Under the pieces are notes generated by a model that had not been told where the DNA came from, ran no database searches, and saw nothing but the letters and a program-made list of their open reading frames with translations. From Citrobacter youngae (GTDB lineage: Bacteria; Pseudomonadota; Gammaproteobacteria; Enterobacterales; Enterobacteriaceae), in NCBI RefSeq assembly GCF_003818115.1, contig NZ_RPOI01000016.1:62001-126000 (forward strand): a DNA stretch of 64,000 nt, written 5' to 3'. Positions within the stretch are counted from its first letter, which is position 1. Each line of letters opens with the position of its first letter. The translations under genes were made by a program, and so were the position numbers. Below are positions 63,529 to 64,000 of the stretch, piece by piece.

Positions 63529-64000
63529 ATGCTGTGGCGAATGTTACGACAATCCTGGGGGCGTAATCTCCGACGCAAGGGGCTGGCTATTATGACTGTC
63601 TTTCTTGCGTCCAGCCTTATCTCCGCCCTGCTGGCGGTGTCGATTGATATTGGCGATAAAATGTCCAGAGAATTGAAGTCCTATGGTGCCAATATTTTGA
63701 TTGAACCTGCCGGACAGGCGGCGCTGCCTGCACTTTTCAGTGAAAACAGTAATCCACTATCAGGACAGGATTTCCTTGATGAAGCGGAACTCCCCAACAT
63801 TAAGGATATCTTCTGGCGCAACAACATTGTCGGCTTTGCCCCTATACTTGGCGGTGATGTCGACGTTAACGGCAAAGAAGTACGTATTCTCGGCACCTTC
63901 TTCAGCCAACCGGTAGATATTCCAGATGAAGAAGGGTTTGAGACGGGGCAAAAAACGGTAAGCCCGTTCTGGCAAGTGACAGGCCATTGGCCGCAAGAGC
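63529..64000 (+). CDS. ABC transporter permease, MacB/FtsX-like (cut by window end)
   Basis: Starts ATG 63529 (GGGAGGAG upstream), reading MLWRMLRQSWGRNLRRKGLA, a membrane segment (MTVFLASSLISALLAVSIDI) and the start of a MacB-type periplasmic domain (YGANILIEPAGQAALP). The visible 157 codons match the N-terminus of the FtsX-like permeases that follow DUF2318 in FetMP-type iron loci. The remaining transporter genes lie beyond the window. Confidence 0.85.
   Translation, partial: MLWRMLRQSWGRNLRRKGLAIMTVFLASSLISALLAVSIDIGDKMSRELKSYGANILIEPAGQAALPALFSENSNPLSGQDFLDEAELPNIKDIFWRNNIVGFAPILGGDVDVNGKEVRILGTFFSQPVDIPDEEGFETGQKTVSPFWQVTGHWPQE

Overview
The window is a chromosomal segment of an enterobacterium close to Citrobacter, Salmonella and Escherichia. 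The left 25 kb keeps the gene order known from E. coli K-12: rlmL, uup, pqiABC, rmf, fabA, lonH, matP, ompA, sulA, sxy, yccS, yccF, helD, mgsA, csgI (yccT), yccU, hspQ, rlmI, yccX, tusE, yccA and tRNA-Ser serT. An extra oligopeptide-binding protein gene sits between yccA and serT. Proteins are near-identical in length to their K-12 counterparts. The scsABCD copper/thiol operon beside cbpMA (a Salmonella/Citrobacter arrangement) and a P19/FTR1 iron locus fit Citrobacter best, but the genus is an inference.

Layout. (1) 1-25617: conserved core, moderately GC-rich, with classical control sites (LexA box before sulA, FadR and FabR sites before fabA, long ompA leader, REP element). (2) 25618-25705: serT. 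(3) 25692-51338: a 25.6 kb AT-rich genomic island bounded by 15-bp direct repeats of the serT 3' end, with a P4-type integrase at the far end and an AlpA-like regulator/excisionase near the tRNA. (4) 51339-58249: core resumes with the displaced serT terminator, a gene remnant, cbpM-cbpA, a monooxygenase-like gene, a DsbA-like gene and scsABCD. (5) 58413-64000: a periplasmic flavoprotein gene, then a Fur-box-controlled iron uptake operon (FTR1 permease, P19-like protein, DUF2318 membrane protein, start of a MacB/FtsX-like permease) that runs off the window.

The island is the unusual part. It combines an integrative module (integrase, AlpA), a plasmid-like module (RepL-like initiator, MobQ relaxase with Tyr25 and a three-His motif, a candidate oriT, a TraD-like accessory pair), an H-NS module (two full-length H-NS paralogues and one 80-residue truncated H-NS) and an orphan PilV-type minor pilin. 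Cargo that looks like defence includes a coiled-coil TIR protein, a CoiA-like nuclease, two PD-(D/E)XK proteins and a protein with a HEPN-type R-x4-H motif. The overall plan resembles the ROD21-type excisable islands of Salmonella Enteritidis (TIR protein TlpA, H-NS paralogue, mobilisation genes), recalled from memory and not checked. The cargo, the duplicated zinc-ribbon membrane proteins, the repeat-rich non-coding stretches and the IS630/IS3 relics deserve closer study.

A likely working model: the island sits silent in serT under H-NS-type control, excises with Int and AlpA, and is mobilised from its oriT by MobA through a helper plasmid's conjugation machinery. It may offer its own PilV to that machinery, while its nucleases and TIR protein protect the host or the island from competitors.
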